Assembly (NCBI RefSeq): GCF_010015445.1
Contig: NC_053115.1
Location: 8,921,524 to 8,985,523 of the forward strand
Direction: 5' to 3'
Source of the DNA: Perca fluviatilis
Lineage: Eukaryota > Chordata > Actinopteri > Perciformes > Percidae
Length of the DNA: 64,000 nucleotides
In this document: piece by piece, positions 46,194 through 57,937 of the stretch
Position numbering within the stretch: the first letter of the stretch is position 1
How the letters are laid out: each line of letters starts with the position of its first letter
The notes under the pieces: model-generated
Database searches by the model: none
The model's input: the letters and a program-made list of their open reading frames with translations, nothing else
Told to the model about the DNA's origin: nothing
Program-made: the position numbers and the translations under genes

Positions 46194-46226
46194 ATTTCTT
46201 CATTCATTCATTCATTCATTCATTCA
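46194..46226. repeat. (ATTC)n short tandem repeat in Harbinger copy B
   Basis: Equivalent to the (TGAA)n at 24722-24743 in copy A, so it belongs to the element itself. Confidence 0.9.
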
Positions 46227-46337
46227 GTCTGCATCAGGTGCATTTTAGCGCAGTTTGTTATCTGCATGAATAAAAAAACCAGGGTTGGTTTATTAACTGT
46301 GTTAGGCAGACTATAAAAGTTTTTTTTTTTCTCTAAC

Positions 46338-46385
46338 ATGGCATTTCCTTTTGTCGACGATCCCGTTGATGAAGAAGCTGTATAA
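46338..46385 (+). pseudogene. HARBI1-like transposase start, remnant (copy B)
   Basis: An ATG at 46338 gives MAFPFVDDPVDEEAV then a stop, matching the transposase start in copy A except at residues 3 and 15. Sequence soon afterwards corresponds to non-coding parts of the family, so almost the whole gene is deleted. Confidence 0.7.
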
Positions 46386-46619
46386 CGTCGCAGAGTTAAA
46401 CATACGTCGGAAGATGATATTGAGGCAGAGCCTTCAGAAGAGTGACTCGCTCTGAAACGTTTTCTTAGTGTTCCCTGGACACAAACCAGTAAGAGCCATT
46501 AAAAAGGAGTTCCACAGTATTGCAGGTGAATGATGTAAACCCTTTGAAACAGAAGATTATGAATTATAATTCTGTTAATGATGGTCCTGCAGCCTCAGAA
46601 TGGGATTAGTCGGCCTAGG

Positions 46620-46856
46620 ACTTTTTCGCCCGCAGGATTGCACCTAAATGAAATAGATCATAGGTTCAATACCATTTCACTTATACTTATGATTAAATAT
46701 GAAATTAATACACTATATCGGAACTTACGCATTTACTCTTGTAGCAATTTACACAAATTCTCTCTTTTGGAGCAGCCACTGTAACGAAATACATGTTCAT
46801 ACTCGTATGTGCGCATGAGTATTTCCGCCGACCAGTTTGTTTGTGGTTGTTACCAT
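46620..46856 (-). pseudogene. Harbinger Myb/SANT-like protein, broken (copy B)
   Basis: An ATG at 46856 (minus) gives MVTTTNKL, and a shifted frame gives EILMRTYEYEHVF. Exon 1 sequence continues to a donor-like GCGTAAG near 46730, and exon 2 follows an ATTTCATTTAG acceptor at about 46643 (GTGCAATCC...). The equivalent stretch in copy A has the same intron position. Deletions and frameshifts inactivate it. Confidence 0.65.
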
Positions 46857-47067
46857 GGTGAATCGTATCATGGCTCCATTCGTGCTGCCTTTTTATTGTG
46901 GTGGTGCACGTGCTTAACTCTGAGTCACCCTACTCTGAGTTGATTGAACCAACTCAAATCAGCTGTTCTGGAACCGAAAACTCAGAGTTTCCCATCTCAG
47001 GGTAAATCAACTCAGAGTTCAGGGTTAGATTCGGTTTGTTAAAACCTCCTTCCTGAAACGAGCCCCT

Positions 47068-50000
47068 GAATATAGACATATGATGTTTTGGGGCACATGC
47101 TGAAACAACTGATGCTACTGTTATTTTTGAAAAGGCATTCTCCACACTGACTTGCAAGACCATGTTACCCTAAAAGAGAATTTTTTGTAAATGTTTTATT
47201 TAACAATAAAATTGGCACTGTTTGATTTAAATACAACAGATCAAAAGGCTAACTATCAATACTAAATGAAAGAAACTGCTGAATGAATGAACTGCTGATG
47301 AATTTAGCAAACTTCAATTCTCTCAATTACATTTTTTGAATTTCATAACAGCCCCTATTCACCTGTCATGCCAGCTCTACTATACGGAAACCTCCCCGTG
47401 AATGTCAGCTCCATGACAATCAAACTATTTTCAGGTACAACATAAAACTTTTGCTGTGAAATGTCGCACATGAACAGTAGGATTAGATGAGAGCATTGCA
47501 TAGCACACAGAACAAAGCCTTTTATTAAATCATTCACTATGAGAATTAGGATTAAGGCTTATTTGTAGTTCTAAACTGCTACTGCTGATAGGTGGCCAAT
47601 CGAATTGCAACTGCAGGATCTTATCTTATAGGTCTTATCTCGTGTCACTATGGTTCAGACAACAGAAAATATTGGCTGGCCGCGGTTTCTGCTTTTTCTT
47701 ATTAGGGTCACTGTGCACCCTTGTTTAAGAAGGGGCTGGACAACTGCATGTTTGCAGGGTACAGGAAAGGGACCAGATAGCTCTTAATCGAGAGGATGCT
47801 GGGACTAAATGTGCCATTGACAAATTTAAAGCGTACACCAGGGATTATCTCAAGATTGCAGCTAGAGGTTCTGATGTGGAATTCAAGAGTGATAACTAAA
47901 TTATAAATTAATTAAGAACTGGAGAGTTGGCACAGTTGGCGTAATCTAGATTATAAACAGGTGAATTGGGCATGAAGCTGACAAGTTTAAAACATGGAGC
48001 AAGGAATAATGCTAGTTCATTGCAATGGTGATGGAAAAGTAATTGGTTCTAGCATTCTTAAGAACTTGGTGATACCTAACCAAGATATTTTTGTCAAAGA
48101 CTTGGAACTTTCCTTGTTTCCACTTCCTTGCTCATCATTTTGTCATTCTGTTCTATTCTGGTACTGTCAATCTGCTAATGTGTGTATCAGCTTGTTTATT
48201 TATATAGTTGCTAAAGCTGGAGCTATGGGTTAGCAGTTTTACAAGAGATGCCACTGTCACATTCCCCACATGCCTCCCTGGGACATGCAGAGATAAACAA
48301 AAGTAGAGCGTTCCACTTCCAGATAGTTCCTCCAGAGACGGCTGGTGCTAACAGCATTATCATTATGCAGGAGTGCTGCTGTAAATTAACACATCTACAA
48401 GAATGAAAGATGTAAGAGGAAATGGTGAAAGTTAACTCCCAACATTGCACTTTCTTCATCTTCAGAAAATGCTTTATATGTCGCAGAAGTAGCGAGGGAG
48501 ACAATAACTGTAAAAAGTGTGTTTTACACAGTGTGCCGGAATAGAATGGTAAATACTGCAGCACCAAGTCTATGAAATGAATGTCACAGTGGGACTTGTG
48601 TGTCCATGACTGTAGCCTGAAGGTACAACAGTGAGCTAACACCAAACGGAATTCACTCTCTCACTCTCTCCACTCTGAAGTCCAGTCTGCTCTATATAAA
48701 GTACCATGTCAGTGAAATTCACTTGGACGGTTACACGTTTTTCTTTTTTTTCCTAAGGCTGTATCATACTCTCAGATCATTTATAAATGAGTTGACGGGG
48801 TGTCTGCATCACGAGACGTGCCTGAGCATGGCGAGAGCCCGATAATAGATACACCAGCTCTGGCTGGGCGTCAGTGTTCTCCAGTGAAGTGAGTTACGGT
48901 GAGGGTTATTATGTAGAATCACACTAGCAGCCATGTAAATTTTTCTCCTCTTGTTGGGCCTAATTTTCTGTGCAAAAATGCAACGACATCCATTCAGCTT
49001 AGAGGTGAAACATATCTAAATAATCCTGGCAGTTATTGGAAAAGAGAAAGGGTGAAAAACGAAACCTCTATGTAGGAGCAGGTCATTATAATGACTTCCA
49101 TGGCTTACTGGAGTCTGGGATTAAAGCAATGAGGCACTGTCAGATTGCTCAGGCTCAACTGTGCACAGTGATATACTGTATGTGTGGTCCATTGTAGGTT
49201 TTAGTCTAAAGCCAACAGCAGACATATGATGCTCCAGTGCAAAGACATACAGTTATAACTCATTTGGATGACATTTGTGTGGAACACTGCAGGAAAGGGG
49301 TCATGTCTGTGTGTGGGATGACAGATCCAGCTACCTGAAGGTTGAAGGTGTGCAGGTGTCAGTCATACTGTGTCTCACATGCTTAGGGGGTTCGGTGTGC
49401 ATCCCCCATCATCAGTGACCTCTGACATCTGTCGGTACAGTATACGGGAGAGCTTCCAGTTACTTCAGTCAAGGTTATGTGTGCTGCAGGGGTTGGGGGA
49501 TCATCAAAGCCCTCTAAGGGTCTCGGGCAACACCGCAAAATGTGTTGAGTTTGCCTGAAAAAGCAGCTTGTCAGCGTTTTGCAACACAGAGCAGGGGTCA
49601 GTGCATCTGGACGTGCTGCTCCTGCTGCTGCTGAAGGCAAGGGGGTCATGGGAGGGAGCCACAGTGAAGGGCACATGGTTTATCACCGGAGCACCACAGG
49701 GCCCAACCTTCGACAGCCATGTCAAAGAATTTGAGTGCAGACTTGCTTTTCAGAGCCTGAGAGAAATGACTATTCCATGGCTGTCTGAGTAACTTCAAGA
49801 TCATGTGCTTTTTAAAGTGCTAGTGTGATCAAGATTTAATTACATCATGCATAATGGTTCACATTTTAGGAAACGTGGCTCCTGGATGCCCAAAACAAAA
49901 ATGCTACAAGCTTTTCAAACAGCAGTGAGTTATTCTGGTCTCTTTCCACAGCTGTGTATAGCTCAATAAAATGCAGTGGTAGTAGCAGTGAAACCGTTGC

Positions 50001-51957
50001 GTAACAATTGATCACCCCCTCATTGTAAATGGCTAAGCATTGCTGTCTTGCCAAATTTAATTGGAGGATTGGGACTGGAGTTGTGGGTGGACGAAGGGCC
50101 TGTTTCCCCCTCGGGCCACTCAACATAACGTCAAGGCCTAGTTCCCTTTCATCTCCATTATTTATAGACTTAGAGCTGAGGAGCAATCTCCCTTGCGGCA
50201 GCTCATTGGGCCTATGTCCCCCCCACATTACAAAGAACCTTTATTTACACAGACATCACTGGTTAAGCACTGGCCTCGCAGGGACAATGCTGTAAGCCTT
50301 CCATCTTTGCCTTCTGTGTAATATACTACAACGTGAGGGAAAAGGAACGGGGACTTAGTGTTTAAGCTATTCACCGTGAGCAGCAAGCAAATTTATCAAG
50401 TTTTGAGAACCCACTCTGTGCTTTGTATCCTTGCAATAGCTCTCAACTAGATGTCATCATCTTGCAATGTCCTCATGTTTTCAAAGTCTATTATCCTTTA
50501 GGGAGTAGAAATCAACTCTGAAAAAATCTACTTCAACTTTCCAACTGTCACATATAGATATCATAAACAAAAACCTAATCAATGACAAACTTCAAAACCA
50601 CAAATGCATATACAGAAAACTCATGGGAAGAAGGGTTGGGTGGGGTAGAGGGATGTGTTGAGGATGTTGTTGCCAAGTCTCTTGGAAATACTTTAGTTAA
50701 AGCAGACTTTTAAAGCCAAAAAAGAGTGATGATGGCAAGAGAGAGGAAGGGGTAAACAGACTGGGGAAGAAAAATGTGTGTATTGTGCATCCTACTTTAT
50801 CTTCCTCTGAAATATCAAAGGGTAATGTTTGGAGCTTTTGTCATCCTGATTTTAATACAAAGCAGCTAGCTTTGTAGGACAGCAGAAAGACACAGTTGTC
50901 CCCCTCAGGGTGACACATCCAAAGCCAGCCCATCAATCTCCAGACCCGGCGCGGCTGGGTCTGCTGCTTGGGAATTCTATGTAAATGCCAACACTGATGA
51001 AACCTGATGCTGGCCAATTCTACTTTTCTACTTTGAATAATCAGGTAAAATTGTGTGATGTATTACATGTCAACTTAATTTCATACGACTGTGTATGTGT
51101 GTGCATGAGTGCCTCAGTATGCGTACATACTGTATGTGTCAGTGGCGCCGTGTGTTAAACCATGTATGAAAGTAATTACATCCATGGAATGAACCAGTGT
51201 AAAAACTTGAGGATGCAATTAAGCTCCCATTGAATAACTCATCCTTCCTGGCAAGAGCTAATTGCATTAAAATGGATTGTGTATAGTCTTCTAGCATGAG
51301 GTATTAAGATTAACGCCAGGAGAGTTAATAGTGTGTCATATCCTGATACCCCCCCCCCCCACACCCACATATCTAATATAAGATTAGAAGCAGGGAGAAA
51401 AAGAGAGTGCAGGAAGATAGAAAAACATGTTCCGTTTCTCCTTTCAGCATCTGCTCTCCCAGCTGGGAAAAGACCCAAGCTATTCATCAGGCTCCACGCT
51501 TCTGTCTGCATGTATTCAACTCACTCAAAGGTCACACCGTTAAAACACCAATCTGAAATCCCATGGCCTGTTTTCAGAGCTCTGTCCCTTCAAATAGACC
51601 AAACCTGTAGGCCAAACTTATTTACATACAACACAGACGGGTGTGGGTAGATATATGCGTTTCTGCATCATTTATCAACCTCTATTTTTCCTCTATGTTT
51701 GGCCTGAGGTCCTGTTGACAATATGTCCTCTCCCATTTATTAAAATGCCATACTCTGTAATGATAATAAATTTGTTGCACCTTTATTTAGATTGAAAATA
51801 CAACTTTTGAAGGTGTGTCCTCTATTTGCTACTGAAATCAGTCGTGCGTGTCCACCCACAGCAGAGTACTTCGGAGGTACCTGTTCTCTCTAAGGTACAA
51901 GTGTTAGCTGTGTGATCTGTGCGGTAACTTACACTCACACACACTTGGGGTTGAAGA

Positions 51958-51961
<4 letters not shown>
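47068..51961. other. Intron-like DNA, mostly single-copy
   Basis: No transposon ends or exons recognised over almost 5 kb. A C run lies at 51349-51360. Frames at 48223-48645 (140 codons, minus) and 49383-49792 lack motifs. Confidence 0.45.

Positions 51962-51999
<38 letters not shown>
51962..51999. repeat. (GT)n microsatellite, 38 bp
   Basis: Uninterrupted GT. Confidence 0.97.
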
Positions 52000-52000
<1 letters not shown>

Positions 52001-53210
52001 CAGTTGTAACAATCCCAAATGGCTCAACGCGCTGTGTCATAGTTCCCTGTCAGGCCCTCAGCGCACCACCAGGCAGCTAATGCCTTGAAGAAATGGGCTT
52101 CCGAGCGCAACATGAATCCCTACAGCATTTCTGTCCTCACTTCCCCCCTTCCTTCCTGTCAGAGCAAACTTAATGTGACACATATTCACAAGAACATGGG
52201 CCCTTGTAATTGTTCGGGCTCTGGTAGATCCCAAGTCGTGATAAAGGCTGTTAACCATGTGGCTGTATAGCCGGAGTACCACAACTTCTTGCCAGCTGGG
52301 GCAAATCCTCACTAATGGCTGCGGAGATATGTTGAAAAGGAAACACAATTTTTCAGTTAAATGGTGTGTATAACACATCCCACACAGGGGATGTTCCCTC
52401 CCTCTCTGTCCTAAGAAGAGCCATCTTAGAAGTTCTTGGCTCATATTCACGAAGCATTTTCTCACCCATAAATACTGCATAGAAAATATAAAATATATAT
52501 TCTGCATAGCATTAAATCTAGGAACTAAAGCTTTCTGTGATGTTATGTGCACAGCTAGCAGTTTTTAACAAGCAGTTCTAATCTTGAAGGGTGGAGTTGA
52601 CACTGAAATGTAATTATGGAGGCGTTACAGTGTCAGACACTGACACTAAAATTATAAAAAAGGTAAGTGGTTTATCTTTCCTGGTTAAAAGAGTGTCATA
52701 TGTTTTGTCATTTCACTTTAAAAGCTGGCCTGTTGTTTAATAGGACAATAATGGTGATTATTTATTAAATTACAAGCTGGGTATAATGTATTTCTGCTAC
52801 AATGAAATGAAGCATTACAGTAATAAGAAATCCTATTTTACAAATTGTTACAAATGACCTATTGCTTAAAATTGAACTGTAAACATTTGAACATGTTTTA
52901 GATGTTGAAAAGTAGATGTTCCGCTTTATTACTAGTATTATTACACAAAAATTCAACTAAAGGTAAATGTGTATAGGCCTATTAAGTGAGTTGAACACAA
53001 CCATCAATCAATACGTATATGATATTTCAAAGGTATAGCCTAGCCAATCACAAGTAATACATATATATACACATATTTTCTCCTGTAAGGCGTTGAGAGT
53101 TCAGGTAAACAGGAAGTTGGTTAATCAGTAGGTATGGAAATCAAAATTGATTCTCCATTCAATGGATAGAAAAGGGGACACTATTTCCAGGCTCTTACTC
53201 CAGTGAACTG
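52000..53210. other. Intron-like DNA, nothing recognised
   Basis: The 164-codon minus-strand frame at 52058-52552 shows no domain. The right half is AT-rich. Confidence 0.4.
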
Positions 53211-54335
53211 CAGTGTTTCCCCTACCAAAATGGCCCCACCCCCCTGAAAGAATGAAAAAATTATATAATTATGCTATATATTCCACAAAAAAACGTTTGG
53301 TTGTGACTTATGTCACGTGCACGTGCAACAACAGGGGAGACCGACAACTGTCGGCTTATATTTAGCATTAGCATCACTAGCATTAGCCTTAGCCAACTCC
53401 TTCACCGATAACGGGATCGGGAAAATCTAACTTTTCCCGAACCCCGTGGGGAGGAGGGCCACAACATCATGGCCACCAACACAACTATATAAAAATATTG
53501 TTCATGCTTGGGCTTTAACTTCTGGATATTCGGCAGAGTTGCCACAACGGACCGAATGGCTTCGCTCGCATCTTTCTAGGCCACGTCCTCAACGTCATCA
53601 TTCTCAGCCACTCCCTCTGTTCGCTGATTGGACAGCCAAATATTTGGCCAGAGAAAACCCAAGAATATACCACAAACCCAGACGAGTACTGAAATGAAAT
53701 TTGAATTGAGCGGAAGTACGTAGGAGGGTGGAGCCAGGCTGTGTGTGTACAGCCCTTTTACACAGAAATGGATCATAAAGTGTCATTATTTCTTTTAAAT
53801 GAAACTACCGCTATACAGGAAATGACTTAATGACTGTGAATGAGCGTATTGGCAGTTTCATTCTGAGCGTTTCTGTTTTTATTTCTTATTTCACTCATCT
53901 GCATCCTCTCATAACAGCTGACAGTAAATTGATGTTTTCACAGCGCTGTGCCAGCTCCAAAAAACTGAAAAACAACAACAATCCCAAAGCAAAAGCTCTC
54001 CGTCTCGCCTGTGACTCATACGTCATGCGGTTAATGTGGCCAAAATCACGCAACCTTGCGGCTATTTTCCACTGTTGCTAAATAGTTGTGTGATGTGTAA
54101 ATTAATGTTTTTACTTATTTAAAAAAATATATATATAAACCACAATTGTGCTAGTGGTCACACACAGTTAAGTGTTTGGACACCCTCATAAATAGTTGTG
54201 TGATGTGTAAATCAATGTTATTTTTATTTATTCAGCAACACCACCACCCACTGCACCCCAATAGCCCCCCTCTCAACAACTTTTTGGGGGAGAGTCACCA
54301 CCCCACCCCTGGAAAAAATCCTTGGGGAAACACTA
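53211..54335. mobile_element. hAT-like non-autonomous element with CAGTGTTTCCCC ends
   Basis: Left end CAGTGTTTCCCCTACC and right end, in reverse complement, TAGTGTTTCCCCAAGG. CAGTGTTTCCC is a terminal sequence of many vertebrate hAT elements (recalled). A 40-bp word (AAATAGTTGTGTGATGTGTA...) is duplicated at about 54080 and 54189. The flanks show no clean 8-bp duplication. No transposase frame. Confidence 0.55.
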
Positions 54336-54919
54336 ACTGTGTGCTTTTTTTGTTTACTGAACTGCAATATGAAACATAAGTTACGCGAACTGGTCTCGAT
54401 TAAGGTCCCTGTCTGACCGAACAGGAAACAGCAAACCATGGGCCAGTTTTCTTTCCAACATTTTTCATTAAGGGGGTAATATTTTACAGGTGCAGTTGAA
54501 ACGCAGATCTGTATGTTTTCAATATTAATGTTATTTCATTTTAAAATAACATTTATATGTAAAACCGTTGGTTTTAGGATTGTATCCAGGAGCAGATGTC
54601 ATTTCATCCTTTAATACATTTGAAAACAGTTACAGCAGCTTATGTAAATACTCATCTGCCAAAAAAAAATTACTCGCAAATGCAAATGTATTTCACTGCA
54701 GGATGGAACTGATTTATTCTCCACATATGATAAAAAAAAGGCCTGCTTCATTTATAGCCTACTTAATGAAAAGAATGTTAAAGAATGTTTTGACAAGTTT
54801 AATCTATTCAGGCTAAAGCTGTTGAATCAAAACTTTGTATTAATTTAAGGGTTTCATTTAAATTAAGTGGATTATGTTCATTATTTTTATCTTTCTGGTA
54901 GAATTATTACACAAAATTA
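54336..54919. other. Intron-like DNA, AT-rich
   Basis: Nothing recognised. Confidence 0.4.
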
Positions 54920-55120
54920 GGGCTGGATCCGAATATTTGAATATTCGAATATTCATTCAACGTGTAGGTATTTGATTTTTAATTTTGGGATTCAAATATT
55001 CGTTTTTTTGTGTTAACGTGCATGCAGGCTAACATTTTATCGGTATTGAGCCGCTAACGTTAGCTAAATGTCTGCTAGCTGCTGGCTAATTTATGCAGCG
55101 CTGTGTTGTCCATCTCAGCC
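54920..55120. mobile_element. Left end of a TAGGGCTGGATCCGAATATT hAT-like repeat
   Basis: Begins TAGGGCTGGATCCGAATATT followed by the palindromic GAATATTCGAATATTC. This start is familiar from fish hAT repeats. I could not find a matching right end downstream, so the element is truncated or too diverged; its extent to the right is unknown. Confidence 0.4.
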
Positions 55121-55689
55121 AAGAACGGAGAAATGTTGAGTTACAAGCAAGAAAACTGTCAGCCTGCTGTTGTTTTCATACGATTTGATAAAAGGTAAAG
55201 ATGCGACCTTTCACAACGCTAATGCACTGACACACACTGCGTCGGTTGTCACTCGTCAGTCTGGCAAAAACGCAGGTCTTTCCATTTATTTTGAATGCCT
55301 GCAGCAAAACGTTGAATCTGATTCAACTTTTGGAGAAAAAAACCCTGTCGTCACCCTGCGGTGGACAATCGTGTAACTGGAGATCAGACTCGTCTGTCCG
55401 TCGCGTGGCGTGAGAGTCCCGGTAAAGTTACTGTAAACGGGAAACATCACTGGCTATTGCTGTCACAAAAAGTTTTAAACACTATGAAGGTAAAAAATGA
55501 AACACAAGCACTGAACCACCCAGGAGTTTGTGTAACAACAGGTGACTGTGTCCTGTAACGACAAAGAAAAGTTGCTTCATCTCTTTTCTCCGCTGCCTTT
55601 ACGTGTGGTTGGAAATGTTAAAAAAGGGCCAGCAGTAGAGAACACATTGTAATCTACAATTCTGTACGGGCCCAGGTCTCTTGATACAC

Positions 55690-56230
55690 AGGAAGATACT
55701 TTATCTTCTTCTTGCAATTCAATGACATTAATTCAATTCAAATGTCAATTGTCAAATGTCAAAAATTATTAGTTTAGCACCATATTATAGAAAAGCAATG
55801 CTCAGAGTGCTTCAGATAAAAATAAAACAGCAAAACAGATTGGAAATAAACAGAGACAATGCATACATACACATAAAAGGCATTGTACATAGATCCACAC
55901 ATACAAACAAACATATGTACAAATTAAAAACGCTCAAGTAAGAAAATGCTCAAGTAAAAAGGAAGGTCTTCAGTTTGGTTTTTAAAAGAACACAGCGTTG
56001 GCAGGCAGCTGTTCCATTCTTTAGGTGCACCAATACTGAATGCCATCTCACCGGACTTTGAAAGTGCTCTGGGCACATGGAGATTTTCACTTTGTGACCG
56101 GAGGGATCTGCTGGGCTTATAAACTGACAGCATGTCAGTTTAAAATGTACTGTGGAGCCAGACCACCAAGTTTTCTGTAAACCAGGAGGATTTTAAATTG
56201 AATTCTGAGAACAACAGGTAACCAATGAAG
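55690..56230 (-). mobile_element. Non-LTR retrotransposon 3' fragment (L2/CR1/Rex1-like)
   Basis: Contains the very C-terminal end of an ORF2-type reverse transcriptase protein on the minus strand (separate entry), followed by a likely 3' untranslated part toward 55690. Everything 5' of this is missing, as is usual after incomplete reverse transcription. Confidence 0.6.
55924..56200 (-). pseudogene. Non-LTR retrotransposon ORF2, C-terminal end
   Basis: The minus strand reads GGLAPQYI, a stop, then VSLYKPSRSLRSQSENLHVP, then MAFSIGAPKEWNSCLP and KNQTEDLPFYL. The chain 'LAPxYI ... Y.PSRSLRS...L.VPR...FS..AP..WNSLP...' is the conserved end of L2/Rex1/CR1-clade ORF2 proteins. The reverse-transcriptase core and endonuclease are absent, and a stop interrupts the fragment. 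Clade assignment is approximate. Confidence 0.65.
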
Positions 56231-57074
56231 GCTTCAGAGGACAGGATTTATATTCATTAATTCATTATTAATTAACACATCCAAAATGCGGCCAAACTAT
56301 TGCTTTGTTAAAGATTAACCAGAACTAGATAACTCTATTCTCAAGATGTTATGGATGACGTACAAGAATCAATCATGAGACAGAATATGTCTATATTTTT
56401 AAAAAGCATATGCCACTGTATTATTCATTAATTATGTATCTACATAATAGAGTGACTGTGCTGGGTCTGACTGTCTTACCGTAACAGTGCTGGAGGCTAA
56501 GACTGACTTCTGACTGCTAGCTGTTAATCAGCAGCAACGCGGCTCTGCAGTTCTACAACCCTGTGCAGCTTTTTCCTGGACTCTATAGGAGAGCCATCTA
56601 TACTCAGTTAACATCTTCTGGTCTTCTGATTGCTGCTGACAGCGTGCATCTTTGAAATCTTAGGGTGTATGTGTAAATGCATACAGTACCAATATATGTA
56701 CTTCTTGAGAGAGAATAAAGAGGGCAGGGGAAGTAAATTCCCAGCCACTGTAAAACCAACTAATGTGGGAGATTTAAAAGCTGTGGGGGAGGGAGATAAC
56801 CTTAATAAAAGCTCTAAAATTATTTTTCCAAGGTGCAAAAACGACCTGAGGAAAAGGCAAATTTTATTGTGCTGCTATTGTATATCCTGGCTATTAAGTT
56901 AAGAACGGGTTTAATGAATTCATGCAATGTTTATGCCATGAAACAAATTAGGTCTTTGAGGTTGTGTAAAAATAAACCACTGAAAATGGAGTAGAAATCA
57001 ATCAGTAGCCCTACAGTATACGCTGGATTCCCATTTGCCTGATTCTCATTTTTAATTACTAACTGCTGCAGAAT
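56231..57074. other. Intron-like DNA, nothing recognised
   Basis: No transposon ends or exons seen. Confidence 0.4.
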
Positions 57075-57937
57075 GTAAGAACTACTAATTTACTCAAGTA
57101 CTGTACTTAGAGTACACATTTGAGGTACTTGTACTTTACATATGCCACTCTTACTTCTACTTTACTACAGTACATTTCAGAGGGCATTGTACTTTTCACT
57201 TCACTACATTTATCTGACAGCTTAAGTAACTTTACAAGTTAAGATATTTGCACACAAAACATATAAAGAGCTTATAAAATATGTGTTATTAATTAAACTT
57301 ATCAACAGTTTATACAGCTACAGCTGACATTATTAGTGAATAAGAGAATTAATTGGCATCTAATTGTTCATGTCATTATTTAATACAAAACATTTCATGG
57401 TGAGAGGATTTGCTGCTTTTCAATTTAATCATTTTTTTTTATTAATTAATAATTTTGAGGTTTGTACTGTTGGTTGGAAAAACAAGCATGTGAAGATGAC
57501 ACTTTTGGCTCTGGGTAAAGACGGCATTTCTCACTATTTTCAGACAAAACCAAACAATCAATCGATTATTGATCAAATAATCAGCAGATTAATCCATAAT
57601 AAAAACAATCATTGGTTACAGTCCTTACAATACAAAATAGTTGAAACGGAGCTCGACCTCAACCAACAACAATAGTTCAATCCTGCTTTTACATTAATGC
57701 ATGAGTAATAATAATCTAATGATATACTATCTAATGGCATAACAGTCACAGGGGACATTTTTCTGGATTGAGTACTTTAACCTTAAATACTTTAAGTACA
57801 ATTTCCTGAGTATACTTACATACCTTTACTTAAACAACACTTTCAATGCAGGACTTTTACTTCTAATGGAGTATTTCTACAGTGTGGTATTTGTACTTTT
57901 ACTTAAGTAATGGCTCTGAATACTTCCTCCACCACTG
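57075..57937 (-). mobile_element. Tol2-like hAT remnant (right end preserved)
   Basis: The right end, in reverse complement, reads CAGTGGTGGAGGAAGTATTC and continues with ACTTAAGTAAAAGTACAAAT and ACTCCATTAGAAGTAAAAGT, the repeated 'AAGTAAAAGTAC' subterminal pattern of Tol2-like hAT elements. The left part (TACTCAAGTACTGTACTTAG...) has the same style but no clear terminal CAGTG. No transposase frame. Confidence 0.7.

Larger units (their letters stand above)
45684..47067. mobile_element. PIF/Harbinger element copy B (both ends present)
   Basis: Left end AGGGGTCCGTTTCAGAAAGC; right end in reverse complement AGGGGCTCGTTTCAGGAAGG. It is the same family as copy A but in opposite orientation: the right half here aligns in reverse complement with 23693-23960, and the left half with 24750-24971. 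It carries a transposase start on plus and a two-exon Myb/SANT remnant on minus, with no catalytic domain. A 238-bp insertion at 45893-46130 is absent from copy A. No TWA target duplication is evident. Confidence 0.8.

Noticed and set aside
52058..52552. 164-codon minus-strand open frame, the longest in the window
   Set aside because: No recognisable motif. A frame of this length by chance is plausible in 64 kb and six frames, and it lies in intron-like DNA.
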